NCBI GenBank assembly: GCA_016866875.1
Contig: VGKY01000003.1
Location: forward strand, 1-64,000
Source of the DNA: Candidatus Peribacteria bacterium
GTDB lineage: Bacteria; Patescibacteriota; Gracilibacteria; Peribacterales; Peribacteraceae
Direction of reading: 5' to 3'
Length of the DNA: 64,000 nucleotides
Positions 25,285-34,924 of this stretch are shown here, piece by piece. The stretch's first letter is position 1; each line of letters begins with the position of its first letter. Under the pieces are notes generated by a model. That model was not told where the DNA came from, searched no databases, and saw nothing but the letters and a program-made list of their open reading frames with translations. The position numbers were made by a program, and so were the translations under genes.

Positions 25285-28200
25285 TTAGGCGGCTCGCCGC
25301 TCAGAAGCTGCGGAAGACACTCTCTTGATGAGAGCTGGCAGGATCTTTTCATCGAACATTTTCTTGGTCAGGTAGTACGCTTCCGTACTTTCCTGACCTT
25401 CAACGCGCGTTTCCCTGTAGATGCGCGCACGCAAATCTGAGAGGAAAAGCCTCCGCTCTTCGTCTGTTTGCAGTTGTGAATAGAGACCAAGCAATGACCG
25501 CATGATGTCTCCTCTCTCACGCGAGTGCTTGGGCTTTACAAAAACACAGAGAATCTTCTCGATGGACTCTTCTGGATGTCCAGGAATCGGCATAGCAAGG
25601 GCCTGGCTCAGAACATCAGAAGAAATATCTGTCCGTTGCTCATAGAGAGGATTGAGCTTGTAACGCTTTCCTTTGTATTCCACAAACGTGTAGATTGCTT
25701 CCTTCGCAGCTTCAGCGGTCGTAAACGCAGGATCGGTAGAACTATCCGGAGGCTGAATGTACATGAAGCCGTGATCTTTGTGATAGCCAACGTACCAACG
25801 ACCCTCAGGATCTTTGAACAGTGTGCCAGGATGTTCCTTGGCCTGGACACGCGCATCTGCTCGGTCTTTGAACATCTGCTCCTTCTCCTTTTGCATTCGT
25901 TGTGATTCCTGAGCCTTCTGTCTTGCCTCCTCCTGCGCTTTACTCTTTGCCCGTTCTTCTCGTGCAGGGCGATCTTTTTCGGACTCCACACTCACTTGTT
26001 CCAGAAATACATCACTCCCTTTGTTACGCAAGAACTCGTGGCCTGGAACGGCAATCGCCTGACCGCTACCCTCAAATCGAACGTTTGAGGTAGCTCCAGT
26101 TGCCGCCCCTTGTTGCACAATACGCAACACTGGTTTCCCGTCCTTCGACTTGTCGGGACCAGCATACACGAATGTGGCCAGTACAACGATGTGCCCATTT
26201 GCTAGAACTTTGCCTTCAAACGCAACAGACTGAACATTTTTAAGATCAAATTCCTGCTCACGCGTACGAGGCGAACATACTTTTTTGCATAGAGAAACCA
26301 TGCTTGGCAGATCAGACGTAACATTGACGCGGGGCTGTAAGCGCGAGAACACAATTGGACGCTCAGTGTTTAGCCCGTACAGATCATTCGCGAGCTCATC
26401 ATCTCTGCTGGTAATCGCAATTCCCTCGCGCTCCTGCATCAACGCAATGGCACTTTCCGTAACCGAGTACTCGGTTTCCTCAAGCGAAGCGTCATCAGAA
26501 ACCTTTTTCCCAAGTGGAGCTCCAACATTATTTGCTGCGATGCGAGCAAGGTGCACATCCATATCGCGATCCCATCCGACAGGAGGCTCGAGTCTCTGCC
26601 GACGTCCCTCAGGCGACATGCTCCACCACTGCTCGCGGATACGCCCTTCTTCCTCCTTAGTCGATTGAGCGAATATTCTTCCGAGCCCCTCGCGAGTGGT
26701 CGGATCGTCGATCAGATTGAGCAGTGCCGAACGATCGGCAAAGTTGAAATCCTTCTGTAGACCTGAAACTTCCGTGGCTGCAACAGAGAAGAGCCCGGGG
26801 CTTTTCGACTGCTTCTCTCCTTTGGTGTCACCTGGAACCGTGTTGAGTCTGCGTTGCATGCGACCGAGAAGCACCTCCACACGAGTCTGCCCCTTATTTT
26901 TCTGAAGATCGTCGTACGTATCATCGAGCTTTTTTCCAAAGACACTCACTGTGCCGAGATCTTCGGTAAGCTCCAAAAGTAGTGGATCGACAATTCCTGT
27001 ATTCTCCGTATCACTGCGAAGCTTTTCGACGTGATCGAGATATCGTTTCTCGCGTACATGCTGCAAATAAAGAACAGTTGCGTCACGCATTGCCCGACGA
27101 AGTTCAAGAAGCGAAACATCCGGACTACTGAGAATCTCGCCAGAATCGATATCCCCTTTGCGAAACGCCTCCCAAGAAGCACCTTCATTCTTTGTTGACT
27201 CGAAGAGCTTCATTGCAACTGAGGGCAGAACGATTCGTTCAAAATCCTCTTTATAGAAACGATCAAGCACGGGTCCTTGGTCGAAGCCGACCATAATTTC
27301 GGCAGCTACTTCTGGGGCATAGCGACGCAGATCGCTACAGAAAAGAGCAAACATCATTTTCTTGCGAATCTCAGGCTTATCCTTGTCATCTAGTGTGATG
27401 TGAGGTATTGTTTTGTATTCGAAAAGAGACGGATACAGGTCTGAAATCATCCACCCCGATGCTTTCGTGATCATATCGTACTCACTCGAGCCCGTGAGAT
27501 TCTGCGCCCCCAACGTAGTGAGCACCCATGGGGGACAGTCTTTGAGAAATGAACGCACCTTCCCTTGCTCCCACGCTTCGATCCCGATGCGTACAGCAGC
27601 TTCAGCTCCAGCAACTACTAAGCCTGCGGGACCTGCAATGCGAGCAGTGCCAAGGCACATTTCGAGTACCAAAAAACCACCCGAGGAAGTCATTCTGTAA
27701 AAATCCGCGTCGACTCGGGCGTCCATTACTTCATCAGACTTTTTGAGTTCACGTTTGGTCTGCCTCACAGTAACCTCAACTCCGGACCCCTTGTGTTGAA
27801 ATATTCCGTTTCCCAAATCCTTGTACTTGCTGGGATCAGAAAATTGCCGGGCTACTTCTTTATACGCAGCTGCGGCCTGCTTATCGACTGCTTCACGCTG
27901 GGCTTGCTGCTCGCCGTATTCTTGAAAATCCATGTATACGCCTACCCCCTGCGCAACCAAAGCTGCCCCAAATACTGCCTTTTGCCATGGAGTAACTGGC
28001 CCACGGGATCTTGCAGCATCGAGTGTCTTTTTAAAATCTTTATACGCTTTTGCCTTTGGACCCCAAAGCTCATTGTACAATCCATAACCAGGCATGCGAT
28101 TTAGTCCCAGCATGGGCCTATAGTTCTTGGCATGGCCCACAGCCTCTGCTGCATCCTTCACCCGCCTGGCTTCTCTATAGGAAATACCATATTTCTTAGC

Positions 28201-30213
28201 AACCGATTTCAATAGTTTATTGTTGGATGTGAAATCAATTTGCGCGTTGTAGTAGCTACGATCAAAAGCATTCCGGACCAATCGGATTGGCGCAGGAGCA
28301 GCATATAGTCCTGCTGCTGTCAAAACTGTGTCTGTAAGTTCCGGATTTTCTTCATGAGCATACTTCACAAGATTCTTCAGTCCATTCCACGCGCCTCCCA
28401 GGCGCTCCCGAACAGTCTTATAGACTAGCTCCGAAGTCTTGCTCAGTAGCTCCAAACTTTCCGGAGGCAAGCGCAGATCATCGATCTTGCCCCCTGCCTT
28501 ACTTGCCGCCTTCACCAGCAACATGATCTTCATTTCATCCGAAAGTGCGGCATTTCTACGATCTACCATAGACGCTGCCAGCATCTGCATACCGAATGCC
28601 GTGTGTGCATTGGTCTGAGACATTTCGGCATATTTTCCCTCTTGCTGTGGAACGCTCTGCAAAAGAAGGCTGAGCTGCAATGCTTCTCCTACACTCAATT
28701 CGGCACGTTGTAATTCATTTTGGAATTTCTCCCGATGACCGTACTGCGTGAGATAGGAGCGCCACGCTCCATCGTCTGAAAATTTTTGCGCCAACTTCTG
28801 GAATACGTGACCGAATTTTTCATGATCATTCTCGGCAAGCGGATCATCCTTATGTGCTGCACAGTACGCAAGAAATGGTAATTGCTCTGATTCGGACAGA
28901 CCCAACTCTTGCACAATTGCTTTGTAGTCTTCTTTGTTATCACCCACATCGTCTGAAAGGCCAGTGAACAGTAACTGCAAGTTTTTTTTCCAGCCATCAT
29001 AGTCTGTAAACGAACTATTTCTTCCGATCTCCTGCGCATTGGTCAAGATGCGCATCGAAACACGCATCGGCCGCAATAGAGCGCCGAGGGTTTGATCAGC
29101 ATCATTCGGGTGATCAAGCAGCCAGCTAGCTGCAACTTCCTTTGCGAACCGATAGCCCGCCTGCACTTTGGGATTCGCCGGTGGCTCGGAAGTAGCGGCG
29201 ATATCCCGTAACTTGATGTCGCGCATCTCGCGGAGAGCTATAGCAACACCATCGCGATCGACTTCCTCATTCCCAACGCCTGCACCATTTTTTTCCGCTT
29301 CATAATACAGCAAAAGACCTCTGCCCAGCATGGCGTACTGTACGACTTCTTTGGCATCGGTTGCGGCTTCTTTTGCAGGAGGCGCAACACCTTGCGCAGC
29401 CTTCTTCGCTGTATCAACTGCAATCTTTGCTTCTTCCGTTGTCTTCTTTGCTATGTCAGCTGCAGCTTTTGCTTCTTCCGTTGCCTTGTCCAACTCTTCT
29501 TTTCCCTTCTTCAGCATCGCCTTGCCCTTTTCGATCTCATCGCTCATCGAACTCAACTGTCGGTATGACCGAATGCCCAAGTATCCCAACACCCCCCCAA
29601 TAGTTATCCCAGCCGCCCATTTGATACCGCTCCAGGCTCTACTCGCCCCGGTTCCCACCGTTTCCCGCACTGCTGCTGTCTTCTTCGACAGCCAATGCCA
29701 AAGCATTGCGCCTCCCACGATGATCCCTCCGACAATCGCAATATCCTTTGCCTTCTGCTGATGCTCCGGAGACCACGACGTAGGGTCATACCACGTTTCG
29801 GGCTTCGCCCCTGCTCTGGCAGCCGGCGTACTTGCGTCCGTCTTAGGAGCATCGGGTTTCGCGCGAGCGTCGACTTTTGGCTCTTCTGGAGTGATGATTG
29901 CACGCTGAAGAGCATCCAGTTCTCTGCGTAGTGCCACCACCACTTCTTCTGGAATCGCCTGCTCCGGATCTACTGCCTTCTCTAGCGTGTTGGCCTCCAC
30001 GCGTTCGCGGAGGAGCTTCATGTTGTCGTCCGCGATCTGTCGCTGCGCCGGCTCCAGATGCTGCAGTTGCTCTTTCACGGTCTTGAGAACGCCGGTGCGC
30101 TCATCAGGCGCCATGCGGCGAAGCTCCAAGAGGAGATCCTCTGTGGGGTGGTCTGGGTTCTGGAAGAACCCGAGAATTTTGTCCGAGGATTGCTGTGTCT
30201 CGTTTTGTGCCAT
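25285..30213 (-). CDS. giant 1642-residue helical membrane protein
   Basis: Unrecognised. An N-terminal helical region (1-110) leads to a Pro/Ala linker, then two TM helices (about 158-176 IAIVGGIIVGGAMLWHWL, about 198-216 GITIGGVLGYLGI). A Lys/Glu/Ala coiled coil follows (to about 275), then a long helical body with possible membrane segments near 790 (AVFGAALVAQGVGVYM) and 905-940. Next come a beta-rich part near 1400, a second coiled coil (about 1465-1515) and a C-terminal helical domain. It is the last and largest gene of a six-gene minus-strand cluster, yet has its own promoter. A structural or envelope role is inferred from size and layout only. Confidence 0.8.
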   Translation of the reverse strand: MAQNETQQSSDKILGFFQNPDHPTEDLLLELRRMAPDERTGVLKTVKEQLQHLEPAQRQIADDNMKLLRERVEANTLEKAVDPEQAIPEEVVVALRRELDALQRAIITPEEPKVDARAKPDAPKTDASTPAARAGAKPETWYDPTSWSPEHQQKAKDIAIVGGIIVGGAMLWHWLSKKTAAVRETVGTGASRAWSGIKWAAGITIGGVLGYLGIRSYRQLSSMSDEIEKGKAMLKKGKEELDKATEEAKAAADIAKKTTEEAKIAVDTAKKAAQGVAPPAKEAATDAKEVVQYAMLGRGLLLYYEAEKNGAGVGNEEVDRDGVAIALREMRDIKLRDIAATSEPPANPKVQAGYRFAKEVAASWLLDHPNDADQTLGALLRPMRVSMRILTNAQEIGRNSSFTDYDGWKKNLQLLFTGLSDDVGDNKEDYKAIVQELGLSESEQLPFLAYCAAHKDDPLAENDHEKFGHVFQKLAQKFSDDGAWRSYLTQYGHREKFQNELQRAELSVGEALQLSLLLQSVPQQEGKYAEMSQTNAHTAFGMQMLAASMVDRRNAALSDEMKIMLLVKAASKAGGKIDDLRLPPESLELLSKTSELVYKTVRERLGGAWNGLKNLVKYAHEENPELTDTVLTAAGLYAAPAPIRLVRNAFDRSYYNAQIDFTSNNKLLKSVAKKYGISYREARRVKDAAEAVGHAKNYRPMLGLNRMPGYGLYNELWGPKAKAYKDFKKTLDAARSRGPVTPWQKAVFGAALVAQGVGVYMDFQEYGEQQAQREAVDKQAAAAYKEVARQFSDPSKYKDLGNGIFQHKGSGVEVTVRQTKRELKKSDEVMDARVDADFYRMTSSGGFLVLEMCLGTARIAGPAGLVVAGAEAAVRIGIEAWEQGKVRSFLKDCPPWVLTTLGAQNLTGSSEYDMITKASGWMISDLYPSLFEYKTIPHITLDDKDKPEIRKKMMFALFCSDLRRYAPEVAAEIMVGFDQGPVLDRFYKEDFERIVLPSVAMKLFESTKNEGASWEAFRKGDIDSGEILSSPDVSLLELRRAMRDATVLYLQHVREKRYLDHVEKLRSDTENTGIVDPLLLELTEDLGTVSVFGKKLDDTYDDLQKNKGQTRVEVLLGRMQRRLNTVPGDTKGEKQSKSPGLFSVAATEVSGLQKDFNFADRSALLNLIDDPTTREGLGRIFAQSTKEEEGRIREQWWSMSPEGRRQRLEPPVGWDRDMDVHLARIAANNVGAPLGKKVSDDASLEETEYSVTESAIALMQEREGIAITSRDDELANDLYGLNTERPIVFSRLQPRVNVTSDLPSMVSLCKKVCSPRTREQEFDLKNVQSVAFEGKVLANGHIVVLATFVYAGPDKSKDGKPVLRIVQQGAATGATSNVRFEGSGQAIAVPGHEFLRNKGSDVFLEQVSVESEKDRPAREERAKSKAQEEARQKAQESQRMQKEKEQMFKDRADARVQAKEHPGTLFKDPEGRWYVGYHKDHGFMYIQPPDSSTDPAFTTAEAAKEAIYTFVEYKGKRYKLNPLYEQRTDISSDVLSQALAMPIPGHPEESIEKILCVFVKPKHSRERGDIMRSLLGLYSQLQTDEERRLFLSDLRARIYRETRVEGQESTEAYYLTKKMFDEKILPALIKRVSSAASERRAA

Positions 30214-30223
30214 AAATCTACTT

Positions 30224-30253
30224 ATTATAGCAGAAATGCCTAATTTTTCTCAA
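30224..30253 (-). promoter_or_regulatory. internal promoter for the giant protein, near-leaderless
   Basis: Minus strand TTGAGA (30248-30253), 18-nt spacer, TATAAT (30224-30229), 10 nt before the ATG at 30213. Confidence 0.65.
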
Positions 30254-30290
30254 TATGAGACTTGTGTGTTTGAATCTACAAGCACAATAG

Positions 30291-30554
30291 CTACGTTGGT
30301 TGCATTGTCCCCTGCTCTCCCGACCTCTGCCCACCACCAAGCGCCTCCCGTATACCGCGACTGGTACCATCGAGAGTGCCCCCGATGATTGTGCCACCGG
30401 CACCGACAACTCCACCTACCCCTGTTGCCAGAAGACTCCCTGTACCCACGAGAACTCTCCCCAAACCATGCCGCGTCTGCACAATCATCCACCCTACTGA
30501 GGATTGCGGCTTTGAAGTATCACTGTGTTGTGTTGGAGTATTGATCATAATCAT
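30291..30554 (-). CDS. small Gly-rich hydrophobic protein in the helical cluster
   Basis: 87 residues from the ATG that shares its A with the TGA of the upstream gene (TGATG), which implies translational coupling. The centre is a Gly-rich hydrophobic hairpin (SLLATGVGGVVGAGGTIIGG) that may insert in the membrane. No family recognised. The coupling is the main evidence that it is real. Confidence 0.6.
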   Translation of the reverse strand: MIMINTPTQHSDTSKPQSSVGWMIVQTRHGLGRVLVGTGSLLATGVGGVVGAGGTIIGGTLDGTSRGIREALGGGQRSGEQGTMQPT

Positions 30555-31885
30555 CAAGAAGTTTTTTCAGGAGAGAATTCCAGGTTGTATTTTTTAAGTT
30601 CGCCATCCTTTGTCGTTTGCACTTCCATTGTCTTGGTTGATGTTGCATCAGAAAGTGCATCTGCAATCCTCTGACATTCCGACTGGCTGATCTCTGCTAA
30701 CCCTTTTCCCAGTGGATGACTGTAGCCAATGGCAAGACCACCATCGATTGACTTCTGCACCGTTGTGATATTGCTGCTCACATCTCTTGCTCCAAGTATT
30801 GGCAGAATGATTTTGGTGTGAAAGATATTGTTATTCACAGAAAGAAACCTCTGTCCGTTGCGTTCGATAAAACACATCCTATGCCTACCAAACTCCCATC
30901 CTTCCTTCTCCGTTTCCACAGGAGATGATGGTTCCTTCGGCTTCGAATGCACTCCGGGGACCTTCGCTTGCGGAGGGTTTGCGGGTGGCACCGCCACCTC
31001 TTTTGCTGCGTCTGCAGCATCTATTGCGGCCTCAGCCCGAATCTTTGCCCGCATCTCCGCGTTGCCACGCCGCTTTCTGGCCTTAGCCTCAGGCTTGGCT
31101 GCCTCCTCACCTTGAGCCATTTGATCATCCGTCACCCTTTTTTCAGCACTATCATCAGCTGTTCCTTCGGCTGCAGGAGCCTCGGGGGCAGGAGCCTCTG
31201 GCTTGGCTGCCTCCTCACTTTTCTGCGTTGATGGTGAATTTGGACTCTGCTTCCCCCCTGCTTTTTGTGCCGCAAGCACGCGCGGACCAAGAAAATTCAC
31301 TACAGCGGTAGAAAGAGCAAGGATGCCGGTAACTTTAAGGAAATTACGAAAGAATCCTGGCTTCTCCCCTTCTTTCTTCCCTGCATTCGAGACTTTTTCG
31401 GCAAGCTTGTAGATAGGGTAGCCAACGAGTACAGCGAGGGCTGCAAGTCCACCGACTTGCTGTGCGCGCTCCCAACCGGATTTCTTACTAAATGCCTCTG
31501 CTTCATTATAAACAACCTGCTTCGCTGTATCAAAAGCTTTGCCCATCTGCTCGCCAGAAGCTTTGATACCGTTACCTGCAAGATTGCCCGCTCCGCTCAC
31601 AGCATCCCCAAGAACATTCCCGACAGCATCAATCGGTCTCCTTTCGAATTCTTTGAGGCGAGCATCGAGCTGTCGCTCCAGAAAAGCTAATGAGATGTTA
31701 ATCTGTTCCCCTGCGGTTCGCTTCAACTCTTTTGAGCGAGCTACAGCAGCATCTTTCAAAGCAACCAACTCTGCTTTTGTTGTGGGAAGGGAATGGAGAA
31801 GATCACTTGCCTCTTCAATGGAAGCGGAAGCAAAGCTTTCGACGATAGATTGGGGAGTGGATGTCTGTTTTTCAGGAGGTGCCAT
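30554..31885 (-). CDS. helical membrane protein, 443 residues
   Basis: Unrecognised. N-terminal helices (1-85) include SLAFLERQLDARLKEFERRP, matching SLLEQRFKALEQYADRRP in the next protein (31900-33192), so the two look like distant relatives. Two TM helices follow (about 145-163 GGLAALAVLVGYPIYKL, about 185-205 VTGILALSTAVVNFLG), then an Ala/Pro/Glu low-complexity linker (about 210-330) and a C-terminal beta-rich domain with MCFIERNGQRFLSVN. Translationally coupled to the 87-residue gene. Confidence 0.72.
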   Translation of the reverse strand: MAPPEKQTSTPQSIVESFASASIEEASDLLHSLPTTKAELVALKDAAVARSKELKRTAGEQINISLAFLERQLDARLKEFERRPIDAVGNVLGDAVSGAGNLAGNGIKASGEQMGKAFDTAKQVVYNEAEAFSKKSGWERAQQVGGLAALAVLVGYPIYKLAEKVSNAGKKEGEKPGFFRNFLKVTGILALSTAVVNFLGPRVLAAQKAGGKQSPNSPSTQKSEEAAKPEAPAPEAPAAEGTADDSAEKRVTDDQMAQGEEAAKPEAKARKRRGNAEMRAKIRAEAAIDAADAAKEVAVPPANPPQAKVPGVHSKPKEPSSPVETEKEGWEFGRHRMCFIERNGQRFLSVNNNIFHTKIILPILGARDVSSNITTVQKSIDGGLAIGYSHPLGKGLAEISQSECQRIADALSDATSTKTMEVQTTKDGELKKYNLEFSPEKTS

Positions 31886-31899
31886 AAAAATATAGAAAA

Positions 31900-33192
31900 T
31901 TAAGATAGAAATTTATAAAATGTGAAAGGGGAAACCACAACGGGAGTCACTTCTTTGTTAGCAGACAGAGAATTTACCACATCTCGTAGTGATGCTTTCT
32001 TTCCCCCCCAATAAACGTTTGCTTCGCCTGTATTGCTCAAAGACATTGGCTGGATTTCAACGTACGTTAGTTCTCCTTCATCCGACTGCACAGTATACTT
32101 CTGTTGTCCAATAGTGATCGTATTGGATTCCAAGATAACGCGGTCGGCACCAACCAAAAAAGGCGACTTGCTTTCCCATCTGCGACGCTCATTGAGCTTC
32201 ATACCATCGACACCAAACAGATTGGTCGGCACCTCTGGTGCCCCTTGGGGGCCAGCAATTGGTTGATTTTTTGTAAGAGCCTCTTTCACAAGTACATCAA
32301 CTGAAATCGGCATTTCTTTGTCCTTGAATTGATCGGCATATTTCCTGATGTATGCATCAACATACTCTGTCGCAACTGCAGGCGTGAGTTTCCCCCAATT
32401 TCCCGTCGTAAGGACGCCCTCCCATGCACGAATATCATCTGCAGAAAATTTTGGTTCAAATCGCACTTTGATAGGGACCCCTTCTTTCTTATCTCCTTGC
32501 ATCTTGGTAATCGTCTGTCCTTTTTTGGCCTTGTTCAGAGCAAATTGAATACCCTCTACAACAGCCTCTTCGTTGAGTTTCATATTCGCCCAATCCATGA
32601 CCTTTTTGTTCTTGGTAAAATCTCCATTAGCGATGGAGCTGAGCACTGCACCTTTTACCCATGCCCAGAGATCACCCGCAGAATCGAGTGTTCTACCTGT
32701 CATACCTCCTATCCAATCCAGTGTCTCTCCTACTCCAGGAAGCTTGCGAAATTCCTGCCATGCTTTCGTGGCCGCTCCTTCTGTGTTCCGCACCCACGCC
32801 GGCCTGCGATCTGCGTACTGTTCGAGAGCTTTGAAACGCTGTTCGAGTAAAGATATCTGTGTATCAACAATTGCCTCTGCATCTTCTCTGGTTTTTGGAG
32901 CTTCTTTACTTGAAGCAGCAACGATCTTTTCAATTGTCTGTAACTTGAGCTCAGTGGCTTGCAAATTCGCATCAAATGTAAGTTTCTCCAGTTGTGTCTT
33001 GGTCATGTTCAGACGCTTATTTGCAAGCTCCGGTTGTAGACGTTGTGCCAACTCTTCAAGTTCTTCATGTTGAGAGAGAAGATTCACTGCATCCTGTGAC
33101 TTGGTGACATCAGTGGTGAGAATTTTCAGTGCAGAATCGACTGGCTTGATTGTTTTCTCTGACGGTGCCGATGTGGTTGTTTCATTGCCCAT
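31900..33192 (-). CDS. helical protein, 430 residues
   Basis: Unrecognised. Coiled N-terminal half with QISLLEQRFKALEQYADRRP, an amphipathic Gly-rich middle (GVGETLDWIGGMTGRTLDSA), then a C-terminal mixed alpha/beta domain (DRVILESNTITIGQQKYTV). Same domain order as the 443-residue neighbour but without obvious TM helices. Short 14-22 nt spacers to its neighbours indicate an operon. Confidence 0.72.
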   Translation of the reverse strand: MGNETTTSAPSEKTIKPVDSALKILTTDVTKSQDAVNLLSQHEELEELAQRLQPELANKRLNMTKTQLEKLTFDANLQATELKLQTIEKIVAASSKEAPKTREDAEAIVDTQISLLEQRFKALEQYADRRPAWVRNTEGAATKAWQEFRKLPGVGETLDWIGGMTGRTLDSAGDLWAWVKGAVLSSIANGDFTKNKKVMDWANMKLNEEAVVEGIQFALNKAKKGQTITKMQGDKKEGVPIKVRFEPKFSADDIRAWEGVLTTGNWGKLTPAVATEYVDAYIRKYADQFKDKEMPISVDVLVKEALTKNQPIAGPQGAPEVPTNLFGVDGMKLNERRRWESKSPFLVGADRVILESNTITIGQQKYTVQSDEGELTYVEIQPMSLSNTGEANVYWGGKKASLRDVVNSLSANKEVTPVVVSPFTFYKFLS

Positions 33193-33214
33193 ATATTTCT
33201 ATAAGGAGTAAAGA

Positions 33215-34171
33215 CTACGCTTTTGGAGGAGGAGGATTGACCGGAGGCGTCTGATCCTTTGCGGGACTCGATACTTCCGATGGCTTTTGATTTCCGGCGA
33301 GAGCGGACTCTGCAGGAGGCTTCGACGGCTCTGGCTTTTTGTAGACGTCGAAAATCGTCGGAGGAGGTACAACGTACTTTTTTCCTGGATTGTTTGATTC
33401 AAATACCTTCCTTTCCTGAACCCAACGCCTGTGCTCTGCTTTCCACTTGCTCTCTAGCCCGGAACGGACAACAGGATCAACGGAAGCCTTCAATACCTCC
33501 TCACGCTCCTCTGGCTTTAGTTTCTCCAAACTGGCCGTATCCCCTTTCGCCTGCTCCATCGCCATGCGGAACCGAAGACTTCCGCTGAAATCCAGCATGT
33601 TGAAAGACTCACCAATACTGGCGAGAAAATCGAAAATGATTGCACGGAGAAACTCCTGCGCCTCCGGGGGAAGTTTGCCAAGGATTTTGTCTACCTGTTC
33701 CTCGGCACGCTCGGAAAGCGGAGCAGCCGGGAACGTGTCCAAGTATTTCTGCCCCGCATTCATCTCATCACTGAGCTGGCTGATTTCAAAACGCAGTGCC
33801 GCATCTGTCGCCTGCTGCTCTTTCTCAGAAGGGGCATCTGCAAGTGCCTTGAGGAGATCAGTGATGCCGCTGGTTGCCGCCTCACCGCCCATGGCCTGCT
33901 CAAAACTTTTCCATTTCTCAAAACCCTTCAACTTCGAGGAATCTGCCCCCTCATGAGCAAGATAGGCATTTGACCAGGCTGTCTGCAATTCATTCAGCAC
34001 AGACATTTCTGTGATGGGCTGAGGATTTTCCTTGTCCTTCCCAGTATTTCGATTGCGCACACCAATCTCCTGACGCAGTGCACCAAGCTGGCTTTGGACC
34101 TCCTGAATCGCCTCCTTCTTCTTCCGAAGTTCTGGTGTGAGTTCCTGCCGTTCTGCTTTTTCTTTTGGCAT
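33215..34171 (-). CDS. coiled-coil protein with Pro-rich tail, 318 residues
   Basis: Unrecognised and soluble. N-terminal coiled coil (KKKEAIQEVQSQLGALRQEI), a helical centre with a hydrophobic patch (FLRAIIFDFLASIGESFNML), and a Pro-rich C-terminal tail (about 275-318, ends PPVNPPPPKA). Second gene of the cluster, 15 nt after the 75-residue gene. Confidence 0.7.
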   Translation of the reverse strand: MPKEKAERQELTPELRKKKEAIQEVQSQLGALRQEIGVRNRNTGKDKENPQPITEMSVLNELQTAWSNAYLAHEGADSSKLKGFEKWKSFEQAMGGEAATSGITDLLKALADAPSEKEQQATDAALRFEISQLSDEMNAGQKYLDTFPAAPLSERAEEQVDKILGKLPPEAQEFLRAIIFDFLASIGESFNMLDFSGSLRFRMAMEQAKGDTASLEKLKPEEREEVLKASVDPVVRSGLESKWKAEHRRWVQERKVFESNNPGKKYVVPPPTIFDVYKKPEPSKPPAESALAGNQKPSEVSSPAKDQTPPVNPPPPKA

Positions 34172-34186
34172 AAGAAATGAAGTAAG

Positions 34187-34414
34187 TTATTTGCCTGCAG
34201 TTGCTGCTGCTACAGCACCGCCAGCGATCTTTTCGACCGTCTGCTTCAGTGCCGCATTCCAGGGGATCGCCCGTGCGCGGTCGAGAATGGATTTCAGCCG
34301 ATCAAGCTGCGGGGGTGTCATACGTGCGAGTCCCGCGAGCCAGTAGGCACGCTCAGCGTCCGTGAGCAGAAGACTTTCACGGATCATCGCCTGCAAAGAA
34401 GCGAGTTCGAGCAT
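34187..34414 (-). CDS. small helical protein, first gene of the cluster
   Basis: 75 residues, LTDAERAYWLAGLARMTPPQL then a helix and an Ala-rich end (GGAVAAATAGK). Unrecognised. Preceded by a consensus promoter, so it probably heads the operon ending in the giant protein. Confidence 0.65.
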   Translation of the reverse strand: MLELASLQAMIRESLLLTDAERAYWLAGLARMTPPQLDRLKSILDRARAIPWNAALKQTVEKIAGGAVAAATAGK

Positions 34415-34434
34415 GGGGTGTGTATTTCTCTTCT

Positions 34435-34463
34435 AGTATAACAAAAAAAGGCTATCGGGACAA
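34435..34463 (-). promoter_or_regulatory. promoter of the helical-protein cluster
   Basis: Minus strand TTGTCC (34458-34463), 17-nt spacer, TATACT (34435-34440). Leader of about 14 nt to the ATG at 34414. Confidence 0.65.
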
Positions 34464-34532
34464 TATAGCGTAAAATGCGCAGTTGAAAGTAGAAATAGGC
34501 ACATGGAGAATGCCGTACGGGATACCGTCCGG

Positions 34533-34570
34533 TTCATTATTCTTCATTCATCATTATTCATTCTTCATTG
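34533..34570 (+). repeat. microrepeat (ATTCTTCATT type) before hpf
   Basis: TTCATTATTCTTCATTCATC and similar units end 4 nt before the hpf ATG. Same family as 25043 and 60501. Confidence 0.6.
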
Positions 34571-34574
34571 TCCT

Positions 34575-34922
34575 ATGAACGTCCAGCACTTCGAACAGGG
34601 ATTCCACTACAGCGACACACAGCTCGTCGTCGTCGCAAAAAAGATCGGCAAGCTCGCAACCTACTGCAAGCGCCTTCAGGATGAGTCATCAGTAATCCGC
34701 GTGGAGTCGGAGCATCGTCCGACGAAGAAAGACCGCGATGAAGTAAAAGTCATGATCACCGTGGATCTCCCGCAAGCAACACTGCGAGCGGAATCCCGAC
34801 GCAAGGACCCGATCGAGGCACTCGACCGCTGCATCGAGAAGCTCGAGCCGCAGGTGAAGCGGTATAAGGAAAAGCACACACCGAGTCTCCGGAGCCGCGT
34901 GGAGCGGAGGCACGGGAAATAG
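34575..34922 (+). CDS. hpf: ribosome hibernation-promoting factor (S30AE/YfiA type)
   Basis: 115 residues with the beta-alpha-beta-beta-beta-alpha layout of RaiA/HPF: VVVAKKIGKLATYCKRL helix, strands VIRVESEHR and VKVMITVDLPQ, then a final helix DPIEALDRCIEKLEPQVKRYKEKH. It stabilises idle 70S ribosomes in family members. The N-terminus (MNVQHFEQGFHYSDTQ) is atypical. Upstream codons to 34503 come from a microrepeat and are excluded. Confidence 0.82.
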   Translation: MNVQHFEQGFHYSDTQLVVVAKKIGKLATYCKRLQDESSVIRVESEHRPTKKDRDEVKVMITVDLPQATLRAESRRKDPIEALDRCIEKLEPQVKRYKEKHTPSLRSRVERRHGK

Positions 34923-34924
34923 GG

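Noticed and set aside
30291..34414. Cluster as a prophage or conjugative module
   Set aside because: No capsid, portal, integrase, relaxase or VirB4-like ATPase motif is visible in any of the six proteins.
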